The translations under genes and the position numbers were made by a program. DNA of 11,243 nt from JBKEAJ01 sp047974415. Its GTDB lineage: Bacteria; Bacteroidota; Bacteroidia; Bacteroidales; Prolixibacteraceae. The stretch's first letter is position 1. Every line of letters starts with the position of its first letter. Below are positions 8,070-11,243 of the stretch, in pieces. The notes under the pieces were generated by a model. The model saw only the letters and a list, made by a program, of their open reading frames with translations. It ran no database searches and had not been told where the DNA came from. The stretch lies in assembly GCA_047974415.1 (NCBI GenBank), contig JBKECH010000025.1:1-11243 (forward strand), written 5' to 3'.

Positions 8070-8077
8070 TAACTTTG
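8070..8077 (+). promoter_or_regulatory. Likely -7 promoter box of the pyrH-murF-recR cluster
   Basis: TAACTTTG matches the Bacteroidota -7 consensus TAnnTTTG exactly and sits in the 36-base gap between the UbiD-family gene and pyrH. Transcription would begin about 7 bases after the box, leaving a leader under 10 bases before the ATG at 8091, an arrangement common in this phylum. No good TTTG -33 element is found at 19-21 bases upstream, so the call rests on the -7 box and its position. Confidence 0.5.
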
Positions 8078-8090
8078 TAGGCAAAAAAGT

Positions 8091-8798
8091 ATGACGTACA
8101 AAAGAATCTTACTCAAGCTAAGTGGCGAGTCTCTGATGGGCACGCAAAAATATGGCATAGACTCGACAAGGATAAATGACTATGCCAAGCAAATACTCGA
8201 TATCTCCGACAAGGGCATACAAGTTGCCATTGTAGTCGGAGGGGGTAATATTTTCCGAGGACTTAGCGGAGTTGACACTGGCGTTGACAGAGTGAAAGGT
8301 GACCAAATGGGGATGTTAGCAACAGCCATCAACAGCCTTGCGCTGTCGTCTGCATTAACAGCCTTTGGCGTTAAATCGCGAGTATGCACAGCAATCAGAA
8401 TGGAGCCTATCGGTGAGTTTTACAGTAGCGCAAAGGCGAAGGATTATCTGCGCAAAGGGGAAGTCGTCATTATTGCATGTGGCACAGGAAACCCTTATTT
8501 TACTACAGATACAGGATCGGTACTCAGAGCAATAGAACTCAATTGTGATGTGATGCTGAAAGGCACAAGGGTTGACGGGGTATATACTGCAGACCCAGAA
8601 AAGGACCCAAGTGCGACGAAGTTTGACAAAATCACCTTCGATGAACTGTACGAAAGGGGATTGTCGATAATGGACCTAACGGCTACAACACTAAGCCGAG
8701 ATAATAAGTTACCCATAATAGTATTTAATATGGACGAAATCGGGAATCTCAAAAAAGTACTCTCGCAGGATAATATCGGCACATTAATAACAACATAG
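8091..8798 (+). CDS. pyrH: UMP kinase (uridylate kinase)
   Basis: PyrH phosphorylates UMP to UDP with ATP in the cytoplasm, the committed step from de novo pyrimidine synthesis to UTP/CTP. It belongs to the amino-acid kinase fold, unlike eukaryotic UMP kinases. Visible motifs: KLSGES (9-14) binding ATP phosphates, VVGGGNIFRG (48-57), the GDQMGMLAT segment (70-78), the UMP/ATP-site GTGNPYFTTDT (131-141) and KGTRVDGVYTADP (157-169). The length of 235 aa is typical and the start gives the canonical N-terminus. murF begins 19 bases downstream on the same strand, so the two probably share a transcript. In many bacteria pyrH neighbours frr and tsf; here it is joined to murF instead. UDP feeds UDP-sugar synthesis, which fits loosely with the MurF neighbour. 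Confidence 0.98.
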   Translation: MTYKRILLKLSGESLMGTQKYGIDSTRINDYAKQILDISDKGIQVAIVVGGGNIFRGLSGVDTGVDRVKGDQMGMLATAINSLALSSALTAFGVKSRVCTAIRMEPIGEFYSSAKAKDYLRKGEVVIIACGTGNPYFTTDTGSVLRAIELNCDVMLKGTRVDGVYTADPEKDPSATKFDKITFDELYERGLSIMDLTATTLSRDNKLPIIVFNMDEIGNLKKVLSQDNIGTLITT

Positions 8799-8817
8799 AA
8801 TATCCGAACAAATAAAA

Positions 8818-10113
8818 ATGAACACTCAAGACATTTATCAAGTGTTCCTATCATCGGAAGGTATATCGAAGGACACTAGAACCTTAAAAAAAGGAGAGCT
8901 GTACATTGCTATCGAAGGAGACAACTTCGACGGCAACAAATTTGCAAAATCTGCATTGGACAAGGGTGCAAGCCATGCAATTGTTAGTCGCAAAGACTTT
9001 GAGGACAACAGGCTAATCCTTGTTGACGACACTCTGAGGACTCTCCACAAGCTAGCTCAACACCACAGGCGCAAACTTGGCATTCCCATTCTTGCAATAA
9101 CGGGAACAAACGGGAAAACCACCACAAAGGAGCTAATAAGCACCGTCCTAAAATCGAGATACAAGACCAAGGCTACGGAAGGAAATCTAAACAACCATAT
9201 TGGCGTGCCTTTAACTCTTTTATCAATGAACAGTAGCACCGAAGTGGGGATTGTCGAAATGGGCGCGAGTGGTCTTGGCGAAATAAAAACACTTTGCGAA
9301 ATTGCTGAGCCCAACATGGGGCTGATAACAAATATCGGCAAAGCTCATCTAGAAGGATTTGGCTCTGTCGAAGGGGTAAAGACAACCAAGGGACAACTTT
9401 TCGACTATCTAAGAGACAATAATGGTACGGCTTTCTATAATGCTGACAATCTCATATTTGCAGACATGAACAAGCCCCAAAAACAAGTGCACTATGGGAC
9501 ATCAAAGCGACAGAAAATATACGGAGAGCTTATCGAAAACAACGAGGGGTATTTATGTGCAACAGTAAACAACGAGAACGACTGTGCCGAAATAAACACA
9601 AAACTGGTTGGCGACTATAACCTTGAGAACCTAATTGCGGCTGTTGCTGTTGGCATACACTTTGGTATTGATATCAAAGACATTGCCAAAGAACTTGCTG
9701 GATATTCGTCGAAAAACAATCGCTCGGAGGTGGAGATAATCGATAGTAAAATTGTTATTTGGGACTGCTACAATGCCAACCCCTCAAGTATGGCATCTGC
9801 ACTAAAGAATCTTTGTAATACTAACACCGAATACAAAAAAACGGCTATACTTGGCGAAATGCTGGAGCTGGGAGAAGACTCGGACTTGGAACATAAAAAG
9901 ATAATAAACATCCTGAAAACAAGCAATATACATCGCTCATACCTTATTGGTAATAAATATAAAGCCGAAAAACTAGACAATATATTCTTCTTCGACACTT
10001 TTGAGGAGTTTGCAAAATATCTGCAAGAAGAAAACCTCTCTGATGCATACATCCTCGTAAAAGGGAGTAGAGGTGCAAAACTGGAGAGAGTCAAGGAACT
10101 CTTGCAAAACTAA
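8818..10113 (+). CDS. murF: UDP-N-acetylmuramoyl-tripeptide--D-alanyl-D-alanine ligase
   Basis: MurF adds the D-Ala-D-Ala dipeptide to the UDP-MurNAc-tripeptide in the cytoplasm, completing the soluble peptidoglycan precursor. The Mur-ligase order is clear: an N-terminal UDP-binding domain (about 1-85), the ATP loop ITGTNGKTTTKE (94-105), NLNNHIG (123-129), VEMGAS (146-151), TNIGKAHLEGFGS (171-183) with K191 as the probable carbamylated lysine, GDYNLEN (265-271), and the C-terminal domain motifs DCYNANPSSM (316-325) and ILGEMLELG (344-352). At 431 aa it is normal for MurF. MurE shares parts of this pattern, but the DxYNANPxSM motif and the AHLEGFGS segment favour MurF. Stop and the next start (recR) are only 4 bases apart, suggesting translational coupling. 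murF lies outside the usual dcw cell-wall cluster here. Confidence 0.97.
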   Translation: MNTQDIYQVFLSSEGISKDTRTLKKGELYIAIEGDNFDGNKFAKSALDKGASHAIVSRKDFEDNRLILVDDTLRTLHKLAQHHRRKLGIPILAITGTNGKTTTKELISTVLKSRYKTKATEGNLNNHIGVPLTLLSMNSSTEVGIVEMGASGLGEIKTLCEIAEPNMGLITNIGKAHLEGFGSVEGVKTTKGQLFDYLRDNNGTAFYNADNLIFADMNKPQKQVHYGTSKRQKIYGELIENNEGYLCATVNNENDCAEINTKLVGDYNLENLIAAVAVGIHFGIDIKDIAKELAGYSSKNNRSEVEIIDSKIVIWDCYNANPSSMASALKNLCNTNTEYKKTAILGEMLELGEDSDLEHKKIINILKTSNIHRSYLIGNKYKAEKLDNIFFFDTFEEFAKYLQEENLSDAYILVKGSRGAKLERVKELLQN

Positions 10114-10117
10114 CAAT

Positions 10118-10744
10118 ATGGAATCATTCCCATCGCGATTGCTAGAAAAAAGTGTAGCCGAATTTGCAAAATTACCTGGCATAGGAAGAAAAACAGCGCT
10201 GAGGTTAGTACTACATCTTCTTCGGAAATCGCAAGACGAAGTCGAGGAGTTTGGCAACTCCATGATACAGCTGAAGAGAGAAATTAAGTACTGCAAACGC
10301 TGTCATAATATTTCGGACTTTGATGTGTGTTCCATTTGTGAAAATAAATCCCGTGGCTCAGAAATTATTTGCGTGGTAGAAAATATCAGAGACATTTTAA
10401 CAATAGAGAACACAGGGCAATACCGAGGTCTTTACCATGTGCTGGGAGGCATAATATCTCCTATGGACGGCATAGGTCCATCAGAGCTAAACATCAACTC
10501 CCTCATAGAAAGAATAGAAAAGGAAGATGTTACAGAGATAATTCTTGCTCTCAGCACTACCGTCGAGGGCGACACCACAAACTATTATATATACAAACGC
10601 CTCAAAACCTCAGATGTATTGGTGACAACACTAGCCCGAGGGCTCGCTGTTGGAGGAGAATTGGAATATGCCGACGAAGTCACCCTCGGGCGCTCTCTGT
10701 TGCAACGCACCCCCTTCGAGCAGTCGCTGAGAAGAAAAGGTTGA
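10118..10744 (+). CDS. recR: Recombination mediator protein RecR
   Basis: RecR acts with RecO (and RecF) to load RecA at single-stranded gaps. The 208-residue protein shows the standard layout: an N-terminal helix-hairpin-helix (LPGIGRKTALRL, 19-30), a four-cysteine zinc finger (C59, C62, C71, C74), a Toprim domain beginning near 83 (ICVVENIRDI) with ALSTTVEGDTTNYYIYKRL (144-162), and the C-terminal ARGLAVGGELEYADEVTLG (173-191). I chose the ATG at 10118 because it gives the family N-terminus MESFPSRLLEKSV; an ATG at 10073 in the same frame would add 15 unrelated residues and overlap murF. The gene starts 4 bases after the murF stop, so it is most likely translated from the pyrH-murF message. 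No clear terminator follows; an insertion sequence begins about 50 bases downstream. Confidence 0.97.
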   Translation: MESFPSRLLEKSVAEFAKLPGIGRKTALRLVLHLLRKSQDEVEEFGNSMIQLKREIKYCKRCHNISDFDVCSICENKSRGSEIICVVENIRDILTIENTGQYRGLYHVLGGIISPMDGIGPSELNINSLIERIEKEDVTEIILALSTTVEGDTTNYYIYKRLKTSDVLVTTLARGLAVGGELEYADEVTLGRSLLQRTPFEQSLRRKG

Positions 10745-10793
10745 ACATAAAATTAACATTTTCCTCTCTGATTTCTCTAGCAAAATAATAATA

Positions 10794-11243
10794 GAGGTAG
10801 TCATTTAGTTACATATATTTTATTGTCTTTGTACCAATTGAAAATAAGATGATTATGAAATTATTTGAAGGTCGAGATATTATTGAATTTACTGAACATT
10901 TTCCAAATGATGCTAGTTGTGCAGAATATTTGGCTCATATTAAATGGTCAAATGGGTATACTTGTGTAAAATGCGGTCATAATGCAGCTCAAGTAAGGGC
11001 AAATCATTCGAGGACATGCAACAAGTGTAGTCATACAGAAAGTGCAACCGCAAATACCTTGTTCCATAAGAACAAGTTCGGGCTTAGAAAGGCATTTTTC
11101 ATATGCTTTGAGATGTCAACATCTACAAAGAGTTTATCAGCAAGCTATGTTGCAGAACGATTCAGCATCATGCCAAGAACTGCTCGTTTGTTTATGCATA
11201 AGGTTAGAGAAGCTATGAAGTCTAGTAAGAATTACCCTATGGA
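10794..11243 (+). mobile_element. IS1595-type insertion sequence, left part (continues past window)
   Basis: The element is recognised by its transposase gene, described separately. Its left tip is placed tentatively at GAGGTAGTCATTTAGTTACA (10794-10813), a G-rich start in an otherwise AT-rich gap, about 35 bases before the transposase. The right end, the matching inverted repeat and the target duplication lie beyond the window, so the boundary is a guess; the recR gene upstream is intact. Confidence 0.6.
10849..11243 (+). CDS. IS1595-family (ISXO2-like) transposase, 3' end cut by window
   Basis: The 131 visible codons start MIMKLFEGRDIIEFTEHFP and include an N-terminal zinc ribbon with C39, C42, C57 and C60 (TCVKCGH and RTCNKCSH), followed by the family's helical segment SATANTLFHKNKFGLRKAFF (65-84), SLSASYVAERFSIMPRTAR (95-113) and LFMHKVREAM. 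This is the DNA-binding half of IS1595-type transposases, which cut and join the element's ends. The catalytic DDE (DDN/DDE in this family) domain would begin just after the last visible residues NYPM and is outside the window, so activity cannot be judged. The start could be the ATG at 10849 or the in-frame ATG at 10855. No stop or frameshift interrupts the visible part. Confidence 0.92.
   Translation, partial: MIMKLFEGRDIIEFTEHFPNDASCAEYLAHIKWSNGYTCVKCGHNAAQVRANHSRTCNKCSHTESATANTLFHKNKFGLRKAFFICFEMSTSTKSLSASYVAERFSIMPRTARLFMHKVREAMKSSKNYPM

Noticed and set aside
10073..10117. Upstream ATG at 10073 as the recR start
   Set aside because: It would add 15 residues not seen in RecR and overlap murF; the ATG at 10118 gives the family N-terminus.
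10763..10797. CCTCT ... AGAGG as a terminator after recR
   Set aside because: The arms are 5 bp with a loop of about 25 bases and no T-run, so a functional terminator is unlikely.

Overview
The window looks like chromosomal DNA of a Bacteroidota species, most likely a Bacteroidales-type gut or environmental anaerobe. The evidence is a SusC/SusD outer-membrane uptake pair, AT-leaning composition, very short intergenic leaders and Bacteroidota-style TAnnTTTG promoter boxes just upstream of genes. The genus cannot be fixed from the sequence.

Layout, left to right. (1) 1-5025: a TonB-dependent SusC-family receptor, 5'-truncated by the window edge, followed 12 bases later by its SusD-family surface lipoprotein. 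Together they form an outer-membrane nutrient importer; no glycoside hydrolase or regulator of the same locus is visible. (2) 5026-6182: about 1.15 kb without an intact gene. It holds, on the minus strand, a decayed gene whose first ~56 codons read as an XRE-type helix-turn-helix regulator but which carries four in-frame stop codons. Next to it is a 326-bp non-coding element bounded by ~24-bp inverted repeats beginning GGCTCTATGTCG, best explained as a MITE-like derivative of an insertion sequence, possibly ISL3-like. (3) 6183-8054: a long (623 aa) UbiD-family prenyl-FMN-dependent decarboxylase with its own likely promoter. (4) 8091-10744: a tight co-directional cluster pyrH (UMP kinase), murF (peptidoglycan ligase) and recR (recombination mediator), with gaps of 19 and 4 bases and a good promoter box before pyrH. 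(5) 10794-11243: the left part of an IS1595-type insertion sequence whose transposase (zinc ribbon visible, catalytic DDE domain not yet reached) runs off the right edge.

How it fits together: the housekeeping block (pyrimidine nucleotide supply, cell-wall precursor synthesis, DNA repair) is bordered on both sides by mobile-element material. The susC/susD pair uses the isoleucine codon ATA rarely, whereas the ubiD-pyrH-murF block uses it very often, and the decayed region lies exactly between these two regimes. This suggests, but does not prove, that the uptake locus and the housekeeping block have different histories or expression levels. I saw no convincing new system; the decayed island at 5207-6075 is the least explained part.
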